This document shows, piece by piece, positions 16,973-24,481 of a DNA stretch of 36,566 bases (its first letter is position 1; each line of letters starts with the position of its first letter). A model generated the notes under the pieces. That model saw nothing but the letters and a program-made list of their open reading frames with translations. It searched no databases and was not told where the DNA came from. This DNA is from an uncultured Phycisphaerales bacterium (GTDB lineage Bacteria > Planctomycetota > Phycisphaerae > Phycisphaerales > UBA1924): the NCBI GenBank assembly GCA_903929885.1, contig CAIYWI010000052.1, positions 1 to 36,566 on the forward strand. Direction: 5' to 3'. A program made the translations under genes and the position numbers.

Positions 16973-18063
16973 ACTCCCTCACATCACGCCCGCTCGCGGC
17001 CCTGCTCGTCGCCTCGTGTCTGGCCGCGATCGTCGGCTGCGGCGAGCAATCGACCTCGCCCGACGCCGCCGGAGCGGGCCCCGCGGCGAAGGAACTGAAC
17101 GTCTACATGTGGTCCGAGTACATCGACCCGGCGATCGTCGCGGACTTCGAGAAGTCCAGCGGCATCAAGGTTCGCATCGACGTCTACGAGGACACCGAGA
17201 CGATGCTCGCCAAGATGCAACTGCAGGAGGGCGACCGGCTGTACGACGTGGTGATCGCCTCCGACCACGCGGTGCCGGTGCTGTCGTCGCTGGGACTCGT
17301 GCGGCCGCTCGATCGAGCCCTGATCCCCAACGCGTCGAACGTCGATGCTCGCTTTGCCGCGCCGGCCTACGACCCGCGAGGCGAGTTCTCCCTGCCCTAC
17401 CAGTGGGGCACGGTCGGACTGATCTACAGCAAGGCCAAGATCGGCGATCGACCACTGTCGTGGAATCTGGTGCTGGGCGAGAACCCGGCTCCCGCCTTCG
17501 TGCTGATCGATTCGATGCGCGACATGATGGGCGTGGCGCTCAAGCATCTGGGCCACTCGGTCAACGCCACCGAATCGTCGCACCTCGAGGCGGCGGGCAC
17601 CCTGATCGCGTCGGCCAAGGCCCGCGGCCAGTGCGTGGGCTTCGAGGGGGGCGTGGGCGGCAAGAGCAAGGTGGCCGCGGGCCTGGCGTCGTGCGCGGTG
17701 GCCTACTCCGGCGATGCCCTCAAGGCGGTGGCGGAGGACCCCTCGCTCGCCTACGGCGTGCCGAGCGAGGGATCGATCATCTGGGTCGACGCGATGACGG
17801 TGACCAAGCGAGCTCGCAATGCCGATGGCGCCCACGCCTTCATCAACGCCATCCTCGATCCCGCCACGGGTGCGAGGCTGAGCGCCTTCACGCTCTACGC
17901 GACGCCCAACGCAAAGGCCAGGACGTTGCTTCCCGAGGCGACCACGTCCGACCGGGCCATCTATCCCGACGAGGCGACGATGTCCCGCCTCGAGTACATC
18001 GCCGACGTCGGCGAGGCCACCACGCGATACGACACGACGTGGACGAGCATCAAGGCGAGGTGA
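16969..18063 (+). CDS. potD: polyamine-binding lipoprotein of ABC transporter (PotD/PotF-like)
   Basis: This is the extracytoplasmic solute-binding protein of the preceding transporter. The 364-residue product has an N-terminal signal with a lipobox IVGC, Cys24 being the lipidation site. ELNVYMWSEYIDPAIVADFEKSSG follows in the manner of PotD/PotF, then DVVIASDHAVP and GLIYSKAKIG. The mature part has the length of the family. The ATG overlaps the permease stop as ATGA. Binding of spermidine or putrescine is inferred from family and context (divergent agmatinase-type gene). Confidence 0.9.
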   Translation: MNSLTSRPLAALLVASCLAAIVGCGEQSTSPDAAGAGPAAKELNVYMWSEYIDPAIVADFEKSSGIKVRIDVYEDTETMLAKMQLQEGDRLYDVVIASDHAVPVLSSLGLVRPLDRALIPNASNVDARFAAPAYDPRGEFSLPYQWGTVGLIYSKAKIGDRPLSWNLVLGENPAPAFVLIDSMRDMMGVALKHLGHSVNATESSHLEAAGTLIASAKARGQCVGFEGGVGGKSKVAAGLASCAVAYSGDALKAVAEDPSLAYGVPSEGSIIWVDAMTVTKRARNADGAHAFINAILDPATGARLSAFTLYATPNAKARTLLPEATTSDRAIYPDEATMSRLEYIADVGEATTRYDTTWTSIKAR

Positions 18064-18100
18064 AGCCCCCTCCGATCGCAACCGTTTCGCGCCCTCCGAG

Positions 18101-18106
18101 TACAAT
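18101..18106 (+). promoter_or_regulatory. -10-like box (TACAAT) of the phosphatase-cytochrome gene
   Basis: TACAAT ends 8 nt before the ATG at 18115, with no Shine-Dalgarno sequence between. This suggests a transcript separate from the polyamine operon and leaderless. Confidence 0.5.
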
Positions 18107-18114
18107 CGCGCGAC

Positions 18115-19092
18115 ATGACGTCGCTCCCGCCTGCTTCCTCACGACCGTTGCGTCCGTTCGTTGCCGCCACGCTGACAGGCCTCGCGGCGCTGACCGCCTG
18201 CTCGTCGCCATCGGACGCGCCGTCACGCGACGCGGCGCAGGCGCCGCCGCCGGATGCGACCTCGCCCCGGGAGTACCCGGGTCTTCACCAGGTCGTGACG
18301 TTCCACGACGGCGTGATCTCCGGCGGCGCGCCCGAGGGCGAGGGCTTCGCGACGCTGGCGGCCATGGGCGTCAAGACGATCATCAGCGTCGACGGCGGGC
18401 CCCCCGATGTCGCGGCGGCGAAGGCCGCGGGCATCCGCTACATCCACCTGCCCATGGGCTACGACGGCTGCGAGGAGTCTCGCGTGCTGGAGTTGACCCG
18501 CGCCACCCGCGACGGCCTGGCCAAGGGGAGCGTCTACCTTCACTGCCACCACGGCAAGCATCGCAGCCCCGCGGCGGCGGCCGCCGTGGCCGTGTCGATG
18601 GGATGGATGACCCCCGAGCAGGCCGTGGAACGCATGCGGTTCTCGGGCACCGCCACGAACTACACGGGCCTCTTCGACGCAGTCGCGGCGTGCGGCGTGC
18701 TGCCCGCCTCGGCGATCGACGCCGTGAATCCCGAGTTCCCCGAGGTGTGCATGCCCAAAGGCATGGTCAAGGGGATGGTCGACATCGACATGGTCTTCGA
18801 CCACATCAAGGAGATTCAGAAGGCCGGTTGGAAGACGCCCGCGACACACCCCGACCTCGTGCCGGCGGCCGAGGCGGGTCGGCTTGCCGATCTCTTCCGA
18901 ACGCTCGCGGCCGGCGAGGAGTCGACGCGTCATGGCCCCGAGTTCGTCGCGATGATGAAGTCGAGCCACGCGCACGCGCAGCAACTCGAGGACATGATCG
19001 TGGCGGGGAACGGATCCGCCGACACGATGAGTTCGCTCGTGAAGTCGCTGTCGGCGGACTGCAAGTCCTGCCACGGCAAGTATCGCGATTGA
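18115..19092 (+). CDS. lipoprotein fusing a tyrosine/dual-specificity phosphatase-like domain to a cytochrome c'-like domain
   Basis: The 325-residue product starts with a signal and lipobox LTAC (Cys29), so it is probably anchored outside the cytoplasmic membrane. Residues about 50-200 resemble a dual-specificity phosphatase, with GGAPEGEGFATLAAMGVKTII and the Cys-x5-Arg loop HCHHGKHRS (Cys144, Arg150). Residues about 215-325 are helical and end with CKSCHGKYRD (Cys316, Cys319, His320). A CxxCH haem site a few residues from the C-terminus, preceded by helices, is the hallmark of the cytochrome c' four-helix family. Joining the two in one exported lipoprotein is unusual. Catalytic activity and haem binding are inferred. 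The gene lies 51 bp after potD with its own -10-like box. Confidence 0.8.
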   Translation: MTSLPPASSRPLRPFVAATLTGLAALTACSSPSDAPSRDAAQAPPPDATSPREYPGLHQVVTFHDGVISGGAPEGEGFATLAAMGVKTIISVDGGPPDVAAAKAAGIRYIHLPMGYDGCEESRVLELTRATRDGLAKGSVYLHCHHGKHRSPAAAAAVAVSMGWMTPEQAVERMRFSGTATNYTGLFDAVAACGVLPASAIDAVNPEFPEVCMPKGMVKGMVDIDMVFDHIKEIQKAGWKTPATHPDLVPAAEAGRLADLFRTLAAGEESTRHGPEFVAMMKSSHAHAQQLEDMIVAGNGSADTMSSLVKSLSADCKSCHGKYRD

Positions 19093-19116
19093 GGCGGAGT
19101 CGCGACGCGGACTCGC

Positions 19117-19932
19117 TCAGGCCGCGCGACGGCCCTCGAAGGGCTCCTCGCGGGTGCCGGCGATGCCATCGCGGGTGACGAGGAAGAAGTCGGGGGCGAT
19201 GGGGTAGGGCAGGCGACGGAAGTCCTGGAGCACCCGATCCTGGATGCGGCTGACGAAGGTCTGCGGACCGGTGGAGAGGGCGACGAACATGTCGCGGGCG
19301 GGCGTGGCGACGTAGAAGTCGCCTCCGAGTTGGGCGGCGAGGCGCTGGTGCAGGCCGCCGAGGAGAAGTCGGGCGGCGTCGTAGCCGTCGTGCTGGCTGA
19401 TGATGGCGGCCTTGCCCCCCTCCTTGCTCTCCACCAACTGCACCTCGAGGTCGGGCGCGTAGGCGTTGAGGTTGGTGCGGGCGATCTCCTCCATCTCGTC
19501 GAGGGAGAGGTTCCAGCGGAGCTGCTGCTCGGTGGTGATGCTCACCGTCATGTGGGGCATGTCGGTGACAAAGACGATGACCGTGCCGTTGACGAAGGGG
19601 ATATGGGCCACCTGCTCGCGGGAGAGGTGCGTGAAGATGCTCTCGGGCTGGATGCGGGGCATGATGCGCGAGCGGGCGAAGTCGAGCGTCATCGTCATCA
19701 TCTGGACGGTGTCGCCGGTGAAGAGCTGCTCGAGGTAGTGCTCGACGATCTCGGTGCCGCGGCTGGGCTCGTGACTCACCATCCTGAAGAGGTTCTCGAG
19801 GTCGAGCCGTCGCCCGTTGACCAAGAGCTCCTTGGGGCTCACGAGGTCGATCGAGTAGTCGGGCTGCATCCGCCTGAGGAGGTTGGCCACCGACTCGGCG
19901 AAGGCTTCGGGTTCTCTTGGCATCACGCCCAT
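19117..19932 (-). CDS. DUF1444 (YtpQ-like) family protein
   Basis: The 271-residue soluble protein resembles the DUF1444/UPF0354 family, whose role is unknown. Pointers are the N-terminal FAESVANLLRRMQPDYSIDLVSPKEL, FVTDMPHMTVSITTEQQLRWNLS in the centre and PDFFLVTRDG near the end. No signal peptide or membrane helix is seen. The start 19932 is supported by a purine-rich GGAAGGGG 6 nt upstream on the minus strand; ATG 19923 is an alternative. It converges with the phosphatase-cytochrome gene (24 bp between stops) and is divergent from acpP. Family assignment is from memory of the motif pattern. Confidence 0.65.
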   Translation of the reverse strand: MGVMPREPEAFAESVANLLRRMQPDYSIDLVSPKELLVNGRRLDLENLFRMVSHEPSRGTEIVEHYLEQLFTGDTVQMMTMTLDFARSRIMPRIQPESIFTHLSREQVAHIPFVNGTVIVFVTDMPHMTVSITTEQQLRWNLSLDEMEEIARTNLNAYAPDLEVQLVESKEGGKAAIISQHDGYDAARLLLGGLHQRLAAQLGGDFYVATPARDMFVALSTGPQTFVSRIQDRVLQDFRRLPYPIAPDFFLVTRDGIAGTREEPFEGRRAA

Positions 19933-20379
19933 CGGCGACCCCTTCCATGGGACACGTTCTTCGACGCCTCGGAGCGGGGCGCCTCATGCACCCCGCGACG
20001 GGAACCGCCCGTCGTTCCGAAACCGCGTCACGGTCGGCCATCTCCATCGGAATCCACGGGCCGACAGTCCCGTCCGTCATCGCCACATGGCTCGACAAGC
20101 CGCGGCACGATCCGCAGGACCCACACCGGCATCCCAGCCAACCGCCCTAGAACTCGTCTCCCCCCCGGAACGCGGCGACCGAGAACGGCGAGCCGGAGGG
20201 GGCGTCGGGACGATCGACGAATCGCCCGTGGCCGTCGATGCCGCGTGGGGCCCCCTTCGCCATCCCGCGATGAAAGGCGTATACTCCGCGCACGGCCCGG
20301 AAACCTCGCACGCCCCGTTGCGTGCGGGTTCTGTTCAGTGCGGCCGAATATCCACGAAGCCACCACACGGAGACAGCGC
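19933..20379. other. 447-bp intergenic region between divergent DUF1444-like gene and acpP
   Basis: No convincing gene is seen. It contains the candidate acpP -10 box at 20280-20285 and the DUF1444-like ribosome-binding site near 19939-19946. A 38-codon minus-strand frame (20147-20263, starting MAKGAPRGIDG) has protein-like composition but no ribosome-binding site, and I leave it uncalled. Confidence 0.5.
20280..20285 (+). promoter_or_regulatory. candidate acpP -10 box (TATACT)
   Basis: TATACT with a weak TTCGCC 18 bp upstream (20256-20261). It lies 94 nt before the acpP start, so this gene would have a true 5' leader, unlike many neighbours. Confidence 0.4.
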
Positions 20380-20628
20380 GTGACCGACCAAGAGATTGAA
20401 GCGAAGGTGATCGAGATCATCGCCCAGCAGATGGGTCACGACAAGGACAAGATCAAGCCGGAGATGAGCTTCGGCGAGGATCTCAACGCCGACAGCCTCG
20501 ATCAGGTCGAGCTGATGATGGAACTCGAAGAGGCCTTCGAGACGGACATTCCCGACGGCGACGCCGAGAAGATCAAGACCGTCGCCGACGCGATTTCGTT
20601 CATCAAGAAGGCCCAGGCCGGCGCCTGA
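20380..20628 (+). CDS. acpP: acyl carrier protein
   Basis: ACP carries growing fatty acyl chains on a 4'-phosphopantetheine arm. The 82-residue acidic protein has the attachment motif NADSLDQVELMM with Ser39, followed by the recognition helix MELEEAFETDIPD. The start is GTG 20380; the protein then begins TDQEIEAKV like typical AcpP. The open frame upstream from 19330 is a shadow. fabF follows after 154 bp, the common acpP-fabF order. Confidence 0.96.
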   Translation: MTDQEIEAKVIEIIAQQMGHDKDKIKPEMSFGEDLNADSLDQVELMMELEEAFETDIPDGDAEKIKTVADAISFIKKAQAGA

Positions 20629-20691
20629 GGCCCTCGAGCGGGGCGGCCACGGCCGCTCCGCCGGCCAATCGGCAACCAGACTGAAGGCGGT

Positions 20692-20718
20692 GCGGCCGGA
20701 GGTTCCCCCTTCGGCCGC
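20692..20718 (+). terminator. hairpin between acpP and fabF
   Basis: GCGGCCG (20692-20698) and CGGCCGC (20712-20718) form a 7-bp stem with a 13-nt loop. No clean T-tract follows. It may attenuate or protect the acpP message, since ACP is usually needed in far greater amount than FabF; this is inference. Confidence 0.35.
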
Positions 20719-20776
20719 CTTGCTTCGCGGCCCGCGTTCGCCCCGCCGTTCGACACCGAACGCCATCGTCGGAGAA

Positions 20777-22069
20777 ATGCTCGTGAGCTCGCAGACCCAT
20801 CCCTCAGGCCGTCGCCGCGTCGTGATCACGGGCTTCGGCGCGTTGACCAACCTGGGCACCTCAGCAGCCGCCACCTGGGCGGGGATGCGGGAGGGCCGCA
20901 GCGGCATCAGCACGATCGAGGGCGACGAGTTCAAGGCCTATTCGGGCACTTGGGACGTCACCATCGCCGGCCAGATCAAGGGATGGGACCCCACGTCGGT
21001 GATCGAGTTCCGGGAAGCCAAGCGGCTCGATCGCTTCTGCCACCTGGCCCTTGCCGCGGCGGTTGAGGCCGTGAACCACTCGGGCATCGACTTCTCGAAG
21101 GAGAACACCGAACGGTGCGGCGTGGTGGTGGGTTCGGGCATCGGCGGCATTCGGACGATCGAGGAAGGCGTGAACGTGATGCGGGACAAGTCGCCCGGTC
21201 GCATCAATCCCTTCACCGTGCCCCGGCTGATGGTCAATGCGGGCACCGGCAACATCTCGATCAAGTACGGCCTTCGAGGCCCGGCGGCAGCCCACGCCAC
21301 GGCGTGCGCGAGTTCCGGGCACGCGCTCGCGGACGCGATGCACATCATCCAACGAGGCGACTGCGACGTGATGGTGTCCGGCGGCGCGGAGGCGGCCTGC
21401 ACGCCCCTGTGCATCGGCGCCTTCATGGTGATGAAGGCCCTTTCGACCCGCAACGACGCTCCCACCAAGGCCAGCCGCCCGTTCGACACCGGTCGCGACG
21501 GCTTCGTGCTCTCGGAAGGCGCGGCGATGTACGTCCTCGAGTCGGAGGAGCACGCCAAGGCCCGCGGCGCGACGATCTACGCCGAACTGGTCGGCACCGG
21601 CAACTCGTGCGACGCCTCGCACATCACCGCTCCAGACGCCAACGGCGACGGCGCCATGCGTTCGATGAAGGCCGCGCTCGCCGAAGCCCGTCTCTCGACC
21701 ACCGACATCGGCTACATCAACTCGCATGGCACCAGCACGCCCTTGGGTGACAAGGCCGAGCTCGCCGCCGTGACGCGACTCTTCGGCGATCACGCCCGCA
21801 AGTCGGCGGGCGGCCCGCTCCTCATGAGCAGCACCAAGAGCGTCCACGGCCACTGCCTTGGCGCCAGCGGCGCAGTCGAACTCATCGCCTGCATCCACGC
21901 CGTCCGCGACGGCATCATCGCCCCCACCATCAACCTCGACAACCCCGAGCCGGGTTTCGACATCGACCTTGTGCCCCACGCGGCCCGCGAGAAGAAGATC
22001 CGCTACGCGATGAACAACACCTTCGGCTTCGGCGGCCACAACGTGACGCTGATCGTCGGGGCGTACTGA
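20777..22069 (+). CDS. fabF: beta-ketoacyl-ACP synthase II (KAS II)
   Basis: FabF condenses malonyl-ACP with acyl-ACP in fatty acid elongation. The 430-residue protein carries the Cys-His-His triad: Cys177 in ACASSG, His317 in SHGTSTPLGD and His359 in STKSVHGHCLGASG. The N-terminus RRRVVITGFGALTNLG and C-terminal NNTFGFGGHNVTLI are standard. The usual TGH around the second His reads HGH here, with the catalytic His kept. ATG 20777 is preceded by GGAGA only 1 nt away; GTG 20783, two codons on, has the better spacing (7 nt) and may be the true start. It follows acpP. Confidence 0.95.
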   Translation: MLVSSQTHPSGRRRVVITGFGALTNLGTSAAATWAGMREGRSGISTIEGDEFKAYSGTWDVTIAGQIKGWDPTSVIEFREAKRLDRFCHLALAAAVEAVNHSGIDFSKENTERCGVVVGSGIGGIRTIEEGVNVMRDKSPGRINPFTVPRLMVNAGTGNISIKYGLRGPAAAHATACASSGHALADAMHIIQRGDCDVMVSGGAEAACTPLCIGAFMVMKALSTRNDAPTKASRPFDTGRDGFVLSEGAAMYVLESEEHAKARGATIYAELVGTGNSCDASHITAPDANGDGAMRSMKAALAEARLSTTDIGYINSHGTSTPLGDKAELAAVTRLFGDHARKSAGGPLLMSSTKSVHGHCLGASGAVELIACIHAVRDGIIAPTINLDNPEPGFDIDLVPHAAREKKIRYAMNNTFGFGGHNVTLIVGAY

Positions 22070-22096
22070 CCGCGTCGAGGCGACGGGCGGAGCGGC

Positions 22097-22669
22097 TCAC
22101 GAAGCGGGCTGCCATTCCTCCCGCAGGAGGCCGACGGCCACGAGGTCGTGCGCCACGCCCCACTTGAAGGCCTGGCCTCGCAACAACCCCTCCCGACGAA
22201 AGCCCGCCCTTTCCAGCACGCGAGCGGAAGCGGGATTGTGCGTCATGTAGTGGGCCGTCAGTTTCCGCAACCCGATGCCTTCGAAGCACCACCCGCACAA
22301 GGCCCTGACCGCCTGGGTCGCGTAGCCCTTGCCTCGGTGCTCGGGCGCCATGTTGTAGCCGATTTCGCCGCGAACGTCGATGGCGTCGATCATCACGCCC
22401 ACGCTGCCGATGGGGTCGGATTCGACGCCGCCGGCCCACCGCTCGCAGATGGCGAAGGCAGCGCCCGTGCCCGCCTCCCAGCCGCTCGTCACTCGTTGGA
22501 TGAAGACCTCGGCATCGGCGAGGGAATAGGGGTGCGGAATCGTTCGCGTGAAGGCGGCGACGGTTCGATCGGAGCAGACCCGAACCACCGCGAGCGCATC
22601 GCCCGGGACGTAGGGCCGCAGCAGCAAATCAGGCGTCTCGAGTCGGGGTTGGGCCGGTCGGTTGGTCAC
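22097..22669 (-). CDS. GNAT family N-acetyltransferase (RimJ/RimL-like)
   Basis: The 190-residue protein matches the RimJ/RimL branch of GNAT acetyltransferases, which acetylate protein N-termini or small molecules with acetyl-CoA. Seen: the opening LETPDLLLRPYVPGDA, GEIGYNMAPEHRGKGYATQAV with the acetyl-CoA loop RGKGYA at 112-117, and the closing NPASARVLERAGFRREG typical of the branch. GTG 22669 is chosen because it overlaps the stop of the upstream comB-like gene as GTGA, indicating translational coupling; GTG 22678 and a start at 22708 are also in frame. The substrate is unknown. Confidence 0.88.
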   Translation of the reverse strand: MTNRPAQPRLETPDLLLRPYVPGDALAVVRVCSDRTVAAFTRTIPHPYSLADAEVFIQRVTSGWEAGTGAAFAICERWAGGVESDPIGSVGVMIDAIDVRGEIGYNMAPEHRGKGYATQAVRALCGWCFEGIGLRKLTAHYMTHNPASARVLERAGFRREGLLRGQAFKWGVAHDLVAVGLLREEWQPAS

Positions 22670-23421
22670 GGCAGACACGCCTCCACCCGCGAGGCGCCGG
22701 CCGGGCACTCGCCCACCACGCGACGGGTGTCGATCCTTGCGGCCTCGTCGATGTCGGCCCCGAGACCCAGCGCTTCAAGTCCTCGTCCGCCCCGCGTGGC
22801 TCGCAGCGCCGCGGGCAGCCCGCTGCGCTGCGCCTCTCGCCAGGGCGTCAGGCAGAGGGCGACCAGATCGGCATCCGCGGGCTTCAAGCCCGCCGCGAGC
22901 AGTCGCTCGGCCATCGCGCCGGCGAACAGCACGTCATCGAGGCTCAGGCGTCCGTCGGTGCCGGCGCACAACAAGTGCACGGGCAGGGCCTCGGCCAACG
23001 CCCAACGCTCCGTCGCGGAGAGATTGGCGAAGCACCCGAAGCAGCGACGCGAGGCCCCGCCCGCATGCATCGCGGCGACGGTGCCGTTGGTGGTGGTGAA
23101 GAGCACCGCCCGTCCGGCGACGCGCGTGGCGTCGTAACTCGAGGGGGAGTTGCCGAGATCGAATCCCGGCGGCGGCACGCCTCCCCGTTCGCCCCCCACC
23201 ACCCGCAACGCCGCGGGCATCGATCGGGCGGTCCCGAGGGCCTCCTCGGGGGTGCGGCAGAGATCCACGCAGGTGGCGCCCGCCGCGAGCGCATGCGTGA
23301 TGGTCGTCGAGGCGCGGAGGATGTCGATGATCACGACCGACCCGCCGTCGAGGGTGGCCGCCGTCACATGGGCGGGGAGCAGGTGCACATGAAAGGTCGA
23401 CGGGGACACGCGGGCAAGCAT
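22666..23421 (-). CDS. comB: 2-phosphosulfolactate phosphatase family protein (ComB-like)
   Basis: ComB hydrolyses 2-phosphosulfolactate to sulfolactate in the coenzyme M pathway; the family also occurs widely in bacteria without coenzyme M, where its role is unclear. The 251-residue protein shows the family motifs VVIIDILRAST (29-39), GERGG followed by PPGFDLGNSP, and LFTTTNGT. The C-terminal half has CAGTDGRLSLDDVLFAG. ATG 23421 is chosen because the N-terminus then matches the family; the frame is open to 23469 with Arg-rich residues. It is translationally coupled to the GNAT gene and divergent from truB with 42 bp between. Confidence 0.85.
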   Translation of the reverse strand: MLARVSPSTFHVHLLPAHVTAATLDGGSVVIIDILRASTTITHALAAGATCVDLCRTPEEALGTARSMPAALRVVGGERGGVPPPGFDLGNSPSSYDATRVAGRAVLFTTTNGTVAAMHAGGASRRCFGCFANLSATERWALAEALPVHLLCAGTDGRLSLDDVLFAGAMAERLLAAGLKPADADLVALCLTPWREAQRSGLPAALRATRGGRGLEALGLGADIDEAARIDTRRVVGECPAGASRVEACLP

Positions 23422-23451
23422 ACGGGGGCGACGTCGTCGCCGGGCATCGAC

Positions 23452-23457
23452 TACCGT
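23452..23457 (+). promoter_or_regulatory. -10-like box of truB (TACCGT)
   Basis: TACCGT ends 6 nt before GTG 23464, with no Shine-Dalgarno sequence. It is one of the weaker members of the recurrent TAnnnT set. Confidence 0.35.
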
Positions 23458-23463
23458 GCGACG

Positions 23464-24189
23464 GTGCACGAAGCGACGCCCGCGTCAACTCCGCCGCTGT
23501 GCGGCATCCTGCTGATCGACAAGCCGCTGCGCCGGACGTCGATGGATGTCTGCGCGGCGATCCGCGCAAGGTTCCGACGCGCCGGGGCGCCCAAGCGATT
23601 GAAGGTCGGTCATGCCGGCACGCTCGACCCGCTGGCCACCGGCCTGCTCGTGGTGATGGTGGGCCGAGCGACCTCCCTGTGCGATCGCTTCATGGCCGAC
23701 CGCAAGGAATACGTCACGACGATCGATCTGTCGTGCTTCTCCTCGACGGACGACGCCGAGGGCGAACGGACCGTCGTGGAAGCGGCCGCGCCCCCGACGC
23801 GTTCCGCGATCGATGCGGCGCTGGCCGGGTTCATTGGCGTGATCCAGCAGCGACCGCCCGCCTTTTCGGCCATCAAGCTCGATGGGCGTCGCGCCTACGA
23901 CCTGGCCCGCAAGGGAGAGCGGGTCGACATCCCCGCCAGACCGGTCACCATCCACTCGCTCGAGGTGATCGCCTATGCGTGGCCGCTGCTCACGCTGCGC
24001 GTGGCGTGCGGCAAGGGGACGTACATCCGCAGTCTGGCCCGCGATCTGGGCGTGTCGCTGGGAGTCGGAGGCATGCTGACCTCGCTGCGACGCACGGCCT
24101 CGGGCGACATGCACGTCGATCAGGCGGTGGCGCTTGATCAACTGCCGGCGGCGATGACGCAAGCGGACCTCAAGCCGATTCCCGAGTGA
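23464..24189 (+). CDS. truB: tRNA pseudouridine(55) synthase
   Basis: TruB makes pseudouridine 55 in the T loop of tRNAs. The 241-residue protein has the catalytic motif GHAGTLDPLATGLL with Asp55, the KxY segment DRKEYVTTIDL, QRPPAFSAIKLDGRRAYDLAR and CGKGTYIRSLARDLG, all standard for the family. The C-terminal PUA-type domain of longer TruB proteins is absent, so it is a short form. GTG 23464 is chosen from the alignment of ILLIDKP near the N-terminus and the TACCGT box; the open frame upstream is a shadow of the comB-like gene. Confidence 0.95.
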   Translation: MHEATPASTPPLCGILLIDKPLRRTSMDVCAAIRARFRRAGAPKRLKVGHAGTLDPLATGLLVVMVGRATSLCDRFMADRKEYVTTIDLSCFSSTDDAEGERTVVEAAAPPTRSAIDAALAGFIGVIQQRPPAFSAIKLDGRRAYDLARKGERVDIPARPVTIHSLEVIAYAWPLLTLRVACGKGTYIRSLARDLGVSLGVGGMLTSLRRTASGDMHVDQAVALDQLPAAMTQADLKPIPE

Positions 24190-24481
24190 TCGAATCGAGC
24201 GTCACTCGGTAGCGAAGGCCGCAATCGGCCTCGGGGTCGTCCGGCTCGACGACGCACGGACCGGCCGCCGCCAGGGCAGCGGGCAGGTCGGTGACGCGTG
24301 CTCGCAGTCGCTCGACTTGCTCGCCCCGGCGAATGACCAGCGACTGAACGCCTCGCTCGGCGAGCAATCCGGCCAACCCGACGGCACGGTCGGCGGCGGA
24401 ACCTCCTTCGATGCGAGCCGGCCACGGGACGGGAGCAGATCGCGACACTCGAAGACTCCGCCAAGGGTCAAAGCGATTCAT
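24170..24481 (-). CDS. small hypothetical protein (103 aa)
   Basis: I do not recognise this frame. It encodes 103 residues, begins MNRFDPWRS and has a balanced composition with a likely helical centre (AVGLAGLLAERGVQSLVIRRGEQVERL). The ATG overlaps the end of the upstream membrane-protein gene by 14 bp, and the stop overlaps the convergent truB end by 20 bp. The overlap suggests translational coupling to the membrane protein. A shorter frame at 24202-24471 in another phase looks less protein-like. Confidence 0.5.
   Translation of the reverse strand: MNRFDPWRSLRVSRSAPVPWPARIEGGSAADRAVGLAGLLAERGVQSLVIRRGEQVERLRARVTDLPAALAAAGPCVVEPDDPEADCGLRYRVTLDSITRESA

Noticed and set aside
20147..20368. 73-codon minus-strand small protein before acpP
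   Set aside because: The composition is fairly protein-like from codon 36 on, but there is no ribosome-binding site, no known family and it overlaps the acpP promoter region.
24202..24471. 89-codon minus-strand frame overlapping the 103-residue ORF
   Set aside because: Its Ser/Pro/Cys-rich translation looks like a shadow; the frame at 24170-24481 is more protein-like and overlaps its neighbour as coupled genes do.
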